27,627 nucleotides of DNA from a virus: IMG/VR virus record IMGVR_UViG_3300024507_000154, positions 1-27,627 of that record. One strand, written 5' to 3'. Below the pieces are notes generated by a model that was given only the letters and a program-made list of their open reading frames with translations, was not told the DNA's origin and made no database searches. Below are positions 6,841 through 18,300 of this stretch, piece after piece. The stretch's first letter is position 1. Each line of letters begins with the position of its first letter. The position numbers were made by a program, and so were the translations under genes.

Positions 6841-8316
6841 ATGAGCGGTCCAAATTTCGTAGAAACAATATCAAATGAAGATCCACCAGTTCCTGCTGGT
6901 ATCTATCTTGCTGAAGTTGTCGGACATCTTGATACGACCTACATGGGTATTCTTGATGTTCGATTACATCGTCCTGTTGGCAATAACAATTCTGCCGGGC
7001 AAACATATCCTGCAAAATACATGAGTCCGTTTTACGGAGTTACTCCACAAAGCACTACATCAGATAACGACACTTATGCAGACACACAAAAAAGTTATGG
7101 CATGTGGGCTGTTCCTCCTGATGTAGGTTCAACAGTCGTTGTAGTTTTTGTTCAGGGTGATCCAAAATACGGCTATTGGATAGGCTGTGTACCAGACGAA
7201 GGAATGAATTTTATGTTGCCAGGTATTGCGGCAACTCAACAAGTTGTTGAAGATACAAAGACTGTTGAAGGCGAACGTTTACCTGTAGCAGAATATAACA
7301 AAACTGTAAATTCAGGTAATCAGCCAGATCCAACAAAAATTAAAAAACCACAACATCCACTAGCTGAAATATTGTCAACACAGGGTTTAATTAAAGATGA
7401 TACTAGAGGTATAACAACATCTAGTGCAAGACGTGAAGTTCCAAGCATGGTGTTTGGAATTAGCACTCCAGGACCTTTAGATAAAACTGGTCCTCAAGGT
7501 CTAGTAGGTCCAGACGAAGATCCAATTGCAGTTCCTGTTAACAGACTTGGCGGTTCTACATTTGTAATGGACGACGGTGACGATAAATTTCTACGTAAAT
7601 TGCCAGCAGATGCAGGTCCACCTGAATATGCAAGATTAGAAAATGATGAAACTGATGGAGATCCGTCTATACCACACAATGAACTTGTGCGTATCCGTAC
7701 AAGAACTGGACATCAAATATTATTACATAACAGTGAAGATTTAATTTATATTGGAAATGCTAAAGGTACAACTTGGATAGAATTAACCAGCAATGGAAAA
7801 ATTGATATCTTTGCAGATGACAGTATCAGTATTCATACTAAAAACGATTTGAATATTCGTGCTGATAGAGATATCAATTTAGAAGCAGGACGTAATCTTA
7901 ATTTAAAAGCCCTTAACAAACTGCATGTTGAAGGAAATGCTGTTGAAAGTCTTTCAACAACTTCAACTAAAATAACTAGCGGAACAACATCACACATTAA
8001 TAGTAAAACAACACATTTAGAAACTGCTGGTAAAATTTATATGAACAGTAAAGCAAAAGCTGAAGAAGCTAAAGCTCTATCAACCTGGCAACTACCAACT
8101 CCAGAAGGTGGCGCAATAGAATCCATAATGGCAAGAGTTCCAACGCACGAACCATATCCACACCACGAAAATTTAAATCCAACATCATTTACAGCTGCTA
8201 AAACAGATAGAGATCAAGGAACTCAAGTTGCTATACCTAAAGCATGGAAATCTTACAGTATACTTAATGATACTTTTGATAAGTTGCTATCACCTAATCA
8301 AAATACCGGAGAATAA
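6841..8316 (+). CDS. 5: Baseplate central spike protein gp5-like (VgrG type, no evident lysozyme domain)
   Basis: This 491-residue protein should form the trimeric needle below the hub that pierces the outer membrane on sheath contraction. Residues about 20-130 look like the OB-fold domain (GIYLAEVVGHLD, VPPDVGSTVVVVFVQGD, YGYWIGCVPDEG). A proline-rich, charged linker follows. From about 284 the VgrG/gp5 pattern RIRTRTGHQILLHNSED leads into a beta-helix of short alternating repeats (IDIFADDSISIHTKNDLNIR, DINLEAGRNLNLKA) to about 402, then an unrecognised 90-residue tail. T4 gp5 carries a lysozyme domain between the OB fold and the spike; I see no lysozyme-like Glu/Asp/Thr arrangement in the linker. 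AAGGA lies five bases before the start, and the gene follows the hub gene by two bases. Confidence 0.8.
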   Translation: MSGPNFVETISNEDPPVPAGIYLAEVVGHLDTTYMGILDVRLHRPVGNNNSAGQTYPAKYMSPFYGVTPQSTTSDNDTYADTQKSYGMWAVPPDVGSTVVVVFVQGDPKYGYWIGCVPDEGMNFMLPGIAATQQVVEDTKTVEGERLPVAEYNKTVNSGNQPDPTKIKKPQHPLAEILSTQGLIKDDTRGITTSSARREVPSMVFGISTPGPLDKTGPQGLVGPDEDPIAVPVNRLGGSTFVMDDGDDKFLRKLPADAGPPEYARLENDETDGDPSIPHNELVRIRTRTGHQILLHNSEDLIYIGNAKGTTWIELTSNGKIDIFADDSISIHTKNDLNIRADRDINLEAGRNLNLKALNKLHVEGNAVESLSTTSTKITSGTTSHINSKTTHLETAGKIYMNSKAKAEEAKALSTWQLPTPEGGAIESIMARVPTHEPYPHHENLNPTSFTAAKTDRDQGTQVAIPKAWKSYSILNDTFDKLLSPNQNTGE

Positions 8317-8318
8317 TA

Positions 8319-8762
8319 ATGAGTGCAAATGCAAAATTATATGATAAAATCGTACTAACCCCTAACCAACGCAGAGACTTAATTTCTCCAAAAACCTATA
8401 AAGGGTTTAGTACAGTTAGTCAAGAAACAGAAAATTTTTCTTTATACGATTTTCAGTTAATACAACAAGATTTACTAAATCATTTTCATGTTAGACAAGG
8501 CGAAAGACTAATGAATCCAACATTTGGAACCATTATCTGGGACTTATTATTTGAGCCGTTGACTGAAGAATTAAAAGAATTAATAACACAAAACGTAAAC
8601 ACTATTATAAATTATGATCCTAGAATTACAGCAAATCAAGTAATTGTAACACAGTATGAAACAGGAATTCAAATAGAATGTGTACTAACATATTTGCCCT
8701 ATAACATACAACAAAGTATGCAATTTAGATTTGACCAAGCAAATGGGCTATTAATAGGATAA
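8319..8762 (+). CDS. 25: Baseplate wedge protein gp25 (sheath initiator)
   Basis: Gp25 is a conserved wedge component of contractile tails and related secretion systems. Its lysozyme-like fold templates the first sheath ring. The 147-residue protein (T4: 132) has the family core at about 58-105: RQGERLMNPTFGTIIWDLLF, EPLTEELKELI, and NYDPRI. The N-terminal 40 residues form a short extension. GGAGA at 8308-8312 lies six bases before the ATG, and two bases separate it from gp5. The 48-base gap after its stop holds the second late-promoter box of the window. Confidence 0.9.
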   Translation: MSANAKLYDKIVLTPNQRRDLISPKTYKGFSTVSQETENFSLYDFQLIQQDLLNHFHVRQGERLMNPTFGTIIWDLLFEPLTEELKELITQNVNTIINYDPRITANQVIVTQYETGIQIECVLTYLPYNIQQSMQFRFDQANGLLIG

Positions 8763-8783
8763 AGTACGCACATAATTTTATTC

Positions 8784-8791
8784 GATAAATA
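8784..8791 (+). promoter_or_regulatory. Late promoter box (GATAAATA) before gp6
   Basis: GATAAATA fits the marine T4-like late-promoter pattern NATAAATA. It lies 19 bases before the gp6 start, in the only intergenic gap over five bases within the tail operon (8763-8810). The gp6 ribosome site AGGA follows at 8801-8804. Its position, like that of the box before gp48, suggests an internal late start that boosts gp6 and the giant gene. Confidence 0.55.
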
Positions 8792-8810
8792 TTGTTATAT
8801 AGGATAAATC

Positions 8811-11800
8811 ATGACGGTTACAGCTAGACAAAACAAACTTTTAATATCAGAAGACTGGAAGAAAATCTATCAGAGTTTCCGCAACGCAGACTTCCAAAGC
8901 TACGACTTTGAGAATCTGCGCCGCACAATGATTGATTATATTCGTCAAAATTATCCTGAAGATTATAACGATTATATTGAGTCAAGTGAATACCTTGCCC
9001 TAATTGACCTTATTGCGTTCTTGGGCCAAAGCATAGCTTTCCGTGTTGATTTAAATGCTCGTGATAACTTTTTAGAATTAGCAGAACGTCGTGAAAGTGT
9101 ATTGCGTCTAGCACGTATGCTTTCTTATAATGCTAAACGAAATATATCTGCAAGCGGCCTATTAAAATTTACAACAATTAGCACTACAGAAAATGTTCTT
9201 GATAGCAATGGCCGCAATCTAGCAGGACAAATAGTTACTTGGAACGATCCAAGTAATGCTAACTGGTACGATCAATTTATTAAAGTAGTTAACGCTGCTT
9301 TACCTAAAACACAACAATTTGGAACCCCGGCAGATAGCGATACTATATACGGAATTCCAACAGAGCAATATACATTCCAAAGCAATACTACAGGAATTCC
9401 TGTGTTTGGATTTACAAAAATTGTTGCTGGTCGTTCAATGGATTTTGAAGTAGTAAGTACAACCTTTAAGGGAAAAACATTTGTTTACGAAGAATCTCCT
9501 AAACAAGGAAACCCAGTAAGTTGTATTTTTAGAGACGATGGTCGAGGACAAGGTTCTGCTGGTTCAGGATTTTTTATGCGTTTTGTCCAAGGAACTCTTA
9601 ACACAGGTTCTTTTTCAATAACTCAGCCTAGCAACAATCAGTCAATCGACATCGACAGTCAAAATATTAATAATGATGATGTATGGTTATACAAGTTAGA
9701 CACTTTAGGAAATGAAGTTGAAGAATGGACTAGCGTATCAAATTTTGAAGCCAATAACATCATTTATAACAGTCTTAATAAAAGTATTAGAAACATTTAC
9801 AGCATAATCACAAGAACTAACGACGCAATTAGTTTACAGTTTAGTGACGGAACTTTTGGTGATTTGCCATTAGGTACATTTAGAACTTACTACAGAGTAA
9901 GTAACGGTTTAACATATACTATTAATACACAAGATATTCGTAATGTAAGTGTTAGTATTCCTTATATTTCAAATGTAGGACAGCAAGAAACTTTAACAGT
10001 TACAATGAGTCTTGCATCAAGTGTGTCAAATGCAACTGGTGCAGAATCAAGTGACGATGTTAAAGCAAATGCTCCTGCAACATATTATACACAAAACAGA
10101 ATGATCACAGCTGAAGACTATAATATTAGTCCTCTTTCAGCCAGTACACAGGTTGCAAAAATTAAAGCAATTAATCGTACAAGTAGCGGTATTAGTAGAT
10201 ATTTTGATTTGTCAGACCCAACAGGAAAATACAGTTCAACAACCTTGTTTGCTGACGACGGAATTCTTTATAAAGAAGAATTTAAAAATAGTTTTAGATT
10301 TTCTTATCAAAATAAAACCGACATTGAAGGTATTGTTGTTAACGACATTTTTGACATTATAAAGAATGTAGATTTAAGAAATTTTTATTATGATAAATTC
10401 CTTAATTTTGTTTCAGGACTTGATGCTGTTTGGCAAAACGTTACTACTGATACAGGGTTTTCTTCTGGATACTTGATTTCTAAGACAGGTTCAACTATCT
10501 ACAAAGTTGGAAGTTATACTTCTACAGATTTAAAATATTTTAAACCAGGCGCACTAGTTAGGTTTACTGCACCAGACGGTTGGTATTTTGATGTATCAAA
10601 TAACAATGAATTAAAATATGGAAGTTCATCAACACCAGGCTCCGCATTAGCAATTTGGGCAGAAGTTGTTAGCGTTGTCGATGATGGTACTGCAGCCGGC
10701 GCAGGCGTGTTGAGTACAGGATTTGGTCCTATTACTTTTAACGTTAATGTTCCCTCAGGTATTAGCGGTTCAGGTGTAGCACCTGCAATTTCACAAATAA
10801 TTCCAAAGTGGAGAACAGTAATCGATAGTAGTACTATTACTACAATGATTGATCTTATTTTTGCAAATAAACCATTTGGTCTACGATATGACGCTGTTAA
10901 TCAAGTGTGGACTATTGTATTTGAATTAAATTTAGATAGTAAAAATGCGTTTAGTCTTGGCAAGCAAGGAGATCAAACAAATCTCCGTCAAGATGCAAGT
11001 TGGTTATTGTTGTTTACAACAGACAACGAATATTATACCGTTACTTCTCGTGGTCAACGTTATATTTTTGAAAGCGATGCTCAAACAAGATTCTATTTTG
11101 AATCAAGCAATAAAATATATGATAGCAAGTCAAATGCTGTTATTAAAGATTTGATCAATATCTTAAGCGTTAATACAAAACCAGATTCAACTTTATCATT
11201 TACGTATGATCAAGCCTGGGATATTGTTGCAGAATTTAGAGGTATTGACGGATACGTAGATACTAAAAAATTGATTGTTTCTTTTGCTGATACTGACAAC
11301 AATGGTGTTGTTGACAACCCTGAATTATTTTTAAACATAGTAAACCCGCCGTCAATAACAGAAACTTCTTCATCTATCCTTCAAACAAAATATATCGTTC
11401 AAGAAAAATATCTAATCAGCCAGGGACAAGAAGATTATAGATATTTTGACAATAGTTCTCAGACCGTTTTAATTAAAGCAAGTAAAAACTATGTTAGTTT
11501 TTCAGAAAAGGTAACAGGTCAATATTTTTATTTTATTGATACAGATACTGTAGTCAAATACAATGCATTGTTAGCCGATCCTTATATTCCAACATTAGAC
11601 TATAAAGTATTTTTAGGAAGGGACGGGCTAAGATTCCAATACATTCATAACGCCGATTATGATAGTAGAATTGATCCAGGAGCAACTAATATTATTGATG
11701 TGTATTTGTTAACAAAAAGTTACGACACAAAATTTAGACAATGGCTATCAGGAGCAATCGTTAACAAGCCATTACCACCAAGTTCTAATGAACTATACGA

Positions 11801-12314
11801 TTTAGTTTCAGGAAATTTAAATTTAATAAAATCAATAAGTGACGAAATAATCTATCATCCTGCAAATTATAAAGTACTGTTTGGATCAAGCGCAACACCT
11901 GATTTACAAGCCAGTTTTAAAGTGATAAAAAACTTAAATCAAGTTGTATCAGATAACGATATTAAAACACGTATTATTTCAGCAATGGAAGAATTTTTTG
12001 CATTAGAAAATTGGGATTTTGGCGACACGTTTTATTTTAGTGAATTATCAACTTATGTCATGTCGCAGTTAGCACCTGATATTTCTAGTTTTGTTGTTGT
12101 ACCAAGACTTAGTGGCCTTGGTTTTGGAAGTTTGTTTGAAATTAAATCTGCAAGCGATGAGCTATTTGTTAACGGTGCAACAGTTGATGATATTGAAATT
12201 ACTACAGGAATTACATCATCGTCTATTAAATCTGTAGCAGGCACAACTATGCAATCAAATACTACTTCACAACAAAATGTAACAAGTTCTTCGTACGGAG
12301 CAAACAATGGCTGA
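8811..12314 (+). CDS. 6: Baseplate wedge protein gp6 (baseplate J family), enlarged
   Basis: Gp6 forms the iris-like inner ring of the baseplate wedges and is the conserved baseplate-J protein of contractile tails. The N-terminal hallmark is clear: FRNADFQSYDFENLRRTMID (about 23-42), then YLALIDLIAFLGQSIAFRVD and LNARDNFLELAERRESVLRL. The central J core follows (SLQFSDGTFGDLPLG near 345, then KANAPATYYTQNRMITAEDYN near 415, written here as KANAPATYYTQNR and MITAEDYN). The C-terminal wedge-contact region is at about 1040-1140 (DNDIKTRIISAMEEFF, FYFSELSTYVMSQLAPDISS). At 1167 residues it is nearly twice T4 gp6 (660). The excess lies mainly at about 460-1030, between J core and C-terminal domain. 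AGGA lies six bases before the start. The stop overlaps the next start by 8 bases (ATGGCTGA). Confidence 0.88.
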   Translation: MTVTARQNKLLISEDWKKIYQSFRNADFQSYDFENLRRTMIDYIRQNYPEDYNDYIESSEYLALIDLIAFLGQSIAFRVDLNARDNFLELAERRESVLRLARMLSYNAKRNISASGLLKFTTISTTENVLDSNGRNLAGQIVTWNDPSNANWYDQFIKVVNAALPKTQQFGTPADSDTIYGIPTEQYTFQSNTTGIPVFGFTKIVAGRSMDFEVVSTTFKGKTFVYEESPKQGNPVSCIFRDDGRGQGSAGSGFFMRFVQGTLNTGSFSITQPSNNQSIDIDSQNINNDDVWLYKLDTLGNEVEEWTSVSNFEANNIIYNSLNKSIRNIYSIITRTNDAISLQFSDGTFGDLPLGTFRTYYRVSNGLTYTINTQDIRNVSVSIPYISNVGQQETLTVTMSLASSVSNATGAESSDDVKANAPATYYTQNRMITAEDYNISPLSASTQVAKIKAINRTSSGISRYFDLSDPTGKYSSTTLFADDGILYKEEFKNSFRFSYQNKTDIEGIVVNDIFDIIKNVDLRNFYYDKFLNFVSGLDAVWQNVTTDTGFSSGYLISKTGSTIYKVGSYTSTDLKYFKPGALVRFTAPDGWYFDVSNNNELKYGSSSTPGSALAIWAEVVSVVDDGTAAGAGVLSTGFGPITFNVNVPSGISGSGVAPAISQIIPKWRTVIDSSTITTMIDLIFANKPFGLRYDAVNQVWTIVFELNLDSKNAFSLGKQGDQTNLRQDASWLLLFTTDNEYYTVTSRGQRYIFESDAQTRFYFESSNKIYDSKSNAVIKDLINILSVNTKPDSTLSFTYDQAWDIVAEFRGIDGYVDTKKLIVSFADTDNNGVVDNPELFLNIVNPPSITETSSSILQTKYIVQEKYLISQGQEDYRYFDNSSQTVLIKASKNYVSFSEKVTGQYFYFIDTDTVVKYNALLADPYIPTLDYKVFLGRDGLRFQYIHNADYDSRIDPGATNIIDVYLLTKSYDTKFRQWLSGAIVNKPLPPSSNELYDLVSGNLNLIKSISDEIIYHPANYKVLFGSSATPDLQASFKVIKNLNQVVSDNDIKTRIISAMEEFFALENWDFGDTFYFSELSTYVMSQLAPDISSFVVVPRLSGLGFGSLFEIKSASDELFVNGATVDDIEITTGITSSSIKSVAGTTMQSNTTSQQNVTSSSYGANNG

Positions 12315-15300
12315 TAATACAAATCCAAACGGCGGAAAAACATCTAGTGCGGAACTATTACCTAAATATTATCGAACAGATGCAAATAAAAAGTTCTTAC
12401 AAGCTACTGTTGATCAATTAATACAGCCCGGAACAGTAAAGAAAGTAAACGGATACGTTGGCAGAAAAAATTCTAAATCTACCACAGGAGAAGATATTTT
12501 TGTCCAAGCACCAACTAATAATAGACAAAATTATCAATTAGAACCGGGGTTAGTTATTAAAGATTCTCTTGATAACACCACTTTCTTTAAAGATTATCAG
12601 GACTATATAAATCAGCTTAATGTTTTTGGCGCAAATGTCAAGAATCATCAACGATTAAATGAACAAGAGTTTTATAGTTGGGATCCTCATATTGACTGGG
12701 ATAAATTTGTAAACTTTCAACAGTACTATTGGTTGCCTTATGGTCCTGATGTAATTAAGATTTTAGGCATTCAAGAAAACGTTACAAGTACATACAGAGT
12801 TGAAATTAAAACTGAAGCAGATAATAATACTTACGTATTTTATCCCAACGGCCTAGTTGAAAACCCAAGTATTAGATTGTATAGAGGACAAACATATCGT
12901 TTTGAAATTAACAGTCCTGGAAATCCGTTTTCAATTAAAACTGCAAGAACAACAGGATCAGCTAACAGATATGAAATATCAAACGTCAGCGGCCACGCAG
13001 TCGAACAAGGTGTTATTGAATTTGTTGTGCCAACAAATTCTCCAGATTTGTTGTATTATGTAAGCGAATCAGATGCTGACCTTGGAGGTGTATTTGAAAT
13101 ACTTTCGGTAGATGAAAATTCGTTTTTAGATTTAACAACTGACATCATTGGGAAAAAGACATTCACACTACCTAACGGAACACCGTTGAGCAATGGGATG
13201 AAAGTATCTTTTGTTGGTACTGTTATTCCTGAAGAATATAAAACAGGACAATATTACGTTGAAGGCGTAGGAGAATCTATTACACTTGTTCCTGAATCAA
13301 GATTAGAACTAATTAGCCCGTATACAACTCCAGAAGCAGTATTGTTTGATAGTGACCCTTTTGATACATTACCATTTGGTGACTCAACCTCATTTTCTGG
13401 TAAACAAGATTACATTGTAATTAATCGACGAAGCGCAGATTATAATTCATGGACTAGACATAACAGATGGTTCCACAAGAGTGTTATTGAAGCCAGTGCG
13501 GCATACAATGGAAAAGTAGCAGACATAGACCAATCTGCACGAGCCGTGAGACCTATTATAGAATTTGAACCAGACTTAAAACTTTTTAATTTTGGAACTC
13601 GTTCTATTGTTGACGTTGATTTAATTGACACATACACTACAGATGTATTTTCAAAAATTGAAGGTCAATTAGGTTATAACATTGACGGAATTCCGGTAGC
13701 ACAAGGACAACGAATTTTATTCCCAGCAGACACTGATATTCGTGTTAAAAATAAAATTTATAAAGTTGAATTTTTACTTCTTGATGGTGAAAGAAGAATT
13801 CACTTAGTAGAGCAAACACTTCCAGAAATTAATGATTGTGTTCTAATACGCCAAGGAATAGATAATCAAGGGTTATCTTATTGGTATGATGGTAGCACTT
13901 GGAATAAAGCCCAACAAAAAATCAGTTTAAATCAAGCACCATTATTTGATATTTTTGATAGCGGAAAAAATAGTTTTGGAGATAGAACTGTTTATGACGG
14001 ATCAACTTTTGAAGGAACTAAATTATTTTCATATAAAATTGGTTCTGGTGCAACAGATTTAAATTTAGGATTTGCACTTTCTTATAAGAATATTGATAAC
14101 ATTGGTGATATTGTTTTTAATTTTAATATTTCATCAGATACATTCCAATACAAAAATGTATCGTACGTTATCGACAAAAAAATTAACGCAGGCTTTTTAT
14201 TAAAAACTTTACCAAACGGACAAACAAAATTTGTAAACGGTTGGCAAGTTTCGCAGGTAGCTGACGTTCAACCTGCTATCCGAATCTATAAAGACTCTAA
14301 TAAAGTTAATAACTTTGATATTGATCTTTTTGATAATATTAATGATCTTGCTGACTTGCATGTACGAGTGTACGTTAACGGTAAACGATTAGATAAGACA
14401 CACTGGTCTGTAGTAGATGGTACATACTACAAAAAAATTGTTTTAGAAACTGATATTAAAACTACTGACATTTTAACAATCAAGGCTTTTGCAAAACAAC
14501 CTATTAATGATAACGGATTCTACGAAATGCCAATAGGCTTTCAGAACAATCCGTTAAATGAAGATATCGTTGATTTTACTCTAGGAGAAATTTCTTCTCA
14601 TCTTGATTCTATTGTTGATAATATTCAAGACGAATTTGTTGGTTTATTTCCAGGACCTAGTAACATTCGAGATTTAGGAAATATCACACGCTACGGTACA
14701 AGATTTGTTCAGCATAGCGGCCCTATAAGTTTAGCTGCTTATCATTTAACATCTCAGAATAACAATATTATTCGAGCAATTGAAGCTAGTCAAAATGATT
14801 ACATTAGATTTAAAAGAAATTTCATTATTATAGCTGAGAAGCTTGGTGTTGATTCTGATCCTGTTCGACAAGTGAATTTAATCTTGCAAGAAATTGCCAA
14901 AGATAAACCAAAGACTTCCCCTTACTATTTCAGCGACATGGTTCCATTTTCAGGAAGCGTTCGTTCTGACTTAAAGGTATTTGACTACAGAATTAAAACA
15001 TATCCGTTAACTAATACGTTTGATTCTACAGTACTGTCTAGTAAAGCTGTTTTAGTTTATTTGAACGGCGAACAACTATTACTTGGAAAAGATTATACAT
15101 TTAATGATCAAGGATTTGTAGTTATTTCTGCTAATTTAGAAAATAATGATAACATAACAATTTACGAATTTGAAAATACTAACGGATGTTTTGTTCCTGC
15201 AACACCGACTAAATTAGGCATATGGCCAAAATACGAACCAAAAATTTATCTTGATACAAGTTTAGTTACTCCAAGATTAATGATACAAGGACACGACGGA

Positions 15301-18300
15301 AGTCAAATTTTAGCTTACGGTGATTTTAGAGATGATTTAATTCTTGAATTAGAAAAAAGAATTTATAATAATATTAAGATTTCTTATGACACTGAAATTT
15401 TTGATATAAACGATTATTTGCCTAGCTACAACAGAAATACTTCTTATTCTCTAACAGAATTTAACGAAGTATTATCTGTTCATTTTTACAGTTGGGCTAA
15501 TTTAATTGAACAAGATTTTACAAAACAAATAAATTACGATAACGCAGATTCGAGAACTTATAATTATCGTGATATGTCAACTCCTGACGGTATAAGTCCT
15601 CTTCCTGGATATTGGAAGGGAATTCACAGATGGATGTTAGGTACTGATCGACCAAATATTTGTCCTTGGGAAATGTTAGGGTTCAGCGAAGAACCAGTGT
15701 GGTGGCAACAGGTTTATGGACCAGCTCCATATACTAGCAATAATTTAATTCTGTGGGATGATTTAGCTAAAGGTATTGTGAGAGAACCAAACAAACCGTT
15801 AGTGCAAAATACAAAATATATTCGTCCTTATATTGAAGGACATATCCCTGTAAATGAAAATGGTGAGTTAATAAGCCCTCTTGAATCAGGTCTTGCGACA
15901 GGTGTTATTACAAATTCAACAGCAGGCGATTTTGTGTTTGGAGATGTTAGTCCGGTTGAAAGTGCATGGAGAAGAAGCAGTCATTATCCGTATAGTGTGC
16001 TAATTACTTTGTTGTTAACAAACCCTGCTAAAATATTTGGTTTATTACTTGATAGATCTAGAATTGTTAGAGATTTATCAGGTCAACTTGTTTACAAAGA
16101 TACTGAGCTTAGAATTAAACCTGCAAACATATTATTACCAAGCATTTATTCTAGTACAACTAGTGTTAGAACAAGCGGTATTATTAATTTTATTGTTGAC
16201 TATATTCAAAGCGATAATTTAAAATCTTACGATCAGTATGTGTACGATTTAAATAATTTACAAATTAAGTTATCATATCGTATTGGCGGATTTACAAGTA
16301 AAGAAAAATTTAAATTGTTACTTGATAGTAAAACACCATTAACAACTGGTAGTGTATTTGTTCCTCAAGAAGATTACGATATCGTCCTTAACAGCTCTAC
16401 ACCGATTAAAAAAATTACTTATAGTGGAGTAATAATTACTAAATTAGCTGACGGATTTATTGTTAAGGGTTACAATAAAACACAGCCTTATTTTAAATAT
16501 TATTCATTTACAAAAACTGGAATATTAATTAATGTCGGTGGTATTTCAGAAAGCTATACTAATTGGACTACAAATTCGCAATACTCCGCAGGCAAAGTAG
16601 TTGCATTTAATAACAGATATTATAGAGTAAAAACTCTACATACTACTGATACAGCATTCAATCCAGTGTATTATACTGCCTTGCCTACTCTTCCAATTAT
16701 TGGTGGACGAGATGCTTATTTTAGACAAGATTGGGATAGAACCGAAGAACTAGTAGTACCATACGGAACAAAATTCAAAACTATACAAGACGTGGTTGAC
16801 TTCTTATTGGGATACGGGGAGTACCTAAAAGATCAAGGATTTATTTTCGATAATTTTAATCCTGCATTAGGAGCTATCACTAATTGGGAAACTAGTGCAA
16901 AAGAATTTTTATTCTGGACTACACAAAATTGGAGTACAGGTGAAGACAAGTGGGTTGACTGGACAGCTAATCAACCCGTAGCACTTGGCGAAATTGTTAG
17001 ATATAACGGTGATTACTACAGAGCAATAAATTCTTTAGAACCTGCTTCTGTGTTTAATACTGACGATTATGTAAAATTAGACGGTTTAAGTTCAATAGGA
17101 AGTAGTGTAATTAGTTTAAGTCCTGCTGCATCTAACTTAACATTTACATCTCCATTGGCAGTTGTCGATGATATTAGAAATCCGTTTAACGGATACGAAA
17201 TATTCAAAGTTGATGGATCACCAATTCCTCCAACTTTCTTAAACAATTACAGAGATGAAAATGCTGTTAGTTATACACCGCTTCAAGACGGAATATATGG
17301 AGCAGTATTTTATCTAGTGCAAAAAGAACAAGTTGTGATTTTAAAGAATTCTACCTTGTTTAACGATACAATTTACAGTCCTACTAGTGGTTTTAGACAA
17401 GAACGTATTAAAATTGCCGGATATGTAAGCAGTAACTGGAAAGGCAATTTCAATGTTCCAGGATTTATTTTTGACCAGGCGACAATCCAAGAATGGGAAG
17501 CATGGAAAGACTATTCTCTTGGAGATATTGTTAAGTACAAACAATTCTATTATACAGCCAAAGAATTTATTTCAGGAGATGGTTCTTTTGTCTCTAGCCA
17601 ATGGATGAAGTTAGATAGCAAGCCATCGTCTCAGCTATTACCTAACTGGTCTTATAAAGCAAGTCAGTTTTCTGATTTTTATAGTTTAGACAGCGATAAT
17701 TTTGATGCTAGTCAGCAAGCCGTTGCTCAACACTTAATTGGTTATCAAAAGCGACAATACCTATCTAATATCATTCAAGATGATGTTAGCGAGTTCAAAT
17801 TCTATCAAGGCATGATTGTTGAAAAAGGAACAAAAAATGTCCTTAACAAATTATTTGATGTATTAAGTGCTGATGGACAAGAAAGTGTAAAATTCTTCGA
17901 AGAATGGGCAGTTCGTGTTGGACAATACGGAGCAAGCGGTTCGTTTGAAAATATTGAATTTATTGTCGACGAACAATACGTAAAAAATAACCCTCAAGGA
18001 TTTGAATTAGTTAAAGAGCATGACGATTCTGTAGTTGATTTTATATTACGACAAACGCCAAACGATGTATACTTAAAACCAATAGGGTATAATAGTAATC
18101 CTTGGCCTATCTCGTCTAATAAAAATCTATATCTAAGAACACCAGGATATGTTAGATCAGGCGACGTAAAACTTACTTTAAAAACATTTGAAGAAATTTT
18201 AACACAAGACATAACTTCTTTTGTAGAAGGAAATTGTGTTTGGGTTGGCTTTGAAGGCCGTGAATGGAACGTGTACAAATATACACGTTTTAATTCAACT

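Noticed and set aside
8754-8808. Direct repeat ATAGGATAAA at 8754-8763 and 8799-8808
   Set aside because: Both copies contain an AGGA ribosome-site-like core in AT-rich sequence. Ten bases in two copies is weak evidence for anything beyond chance or a small duplication.
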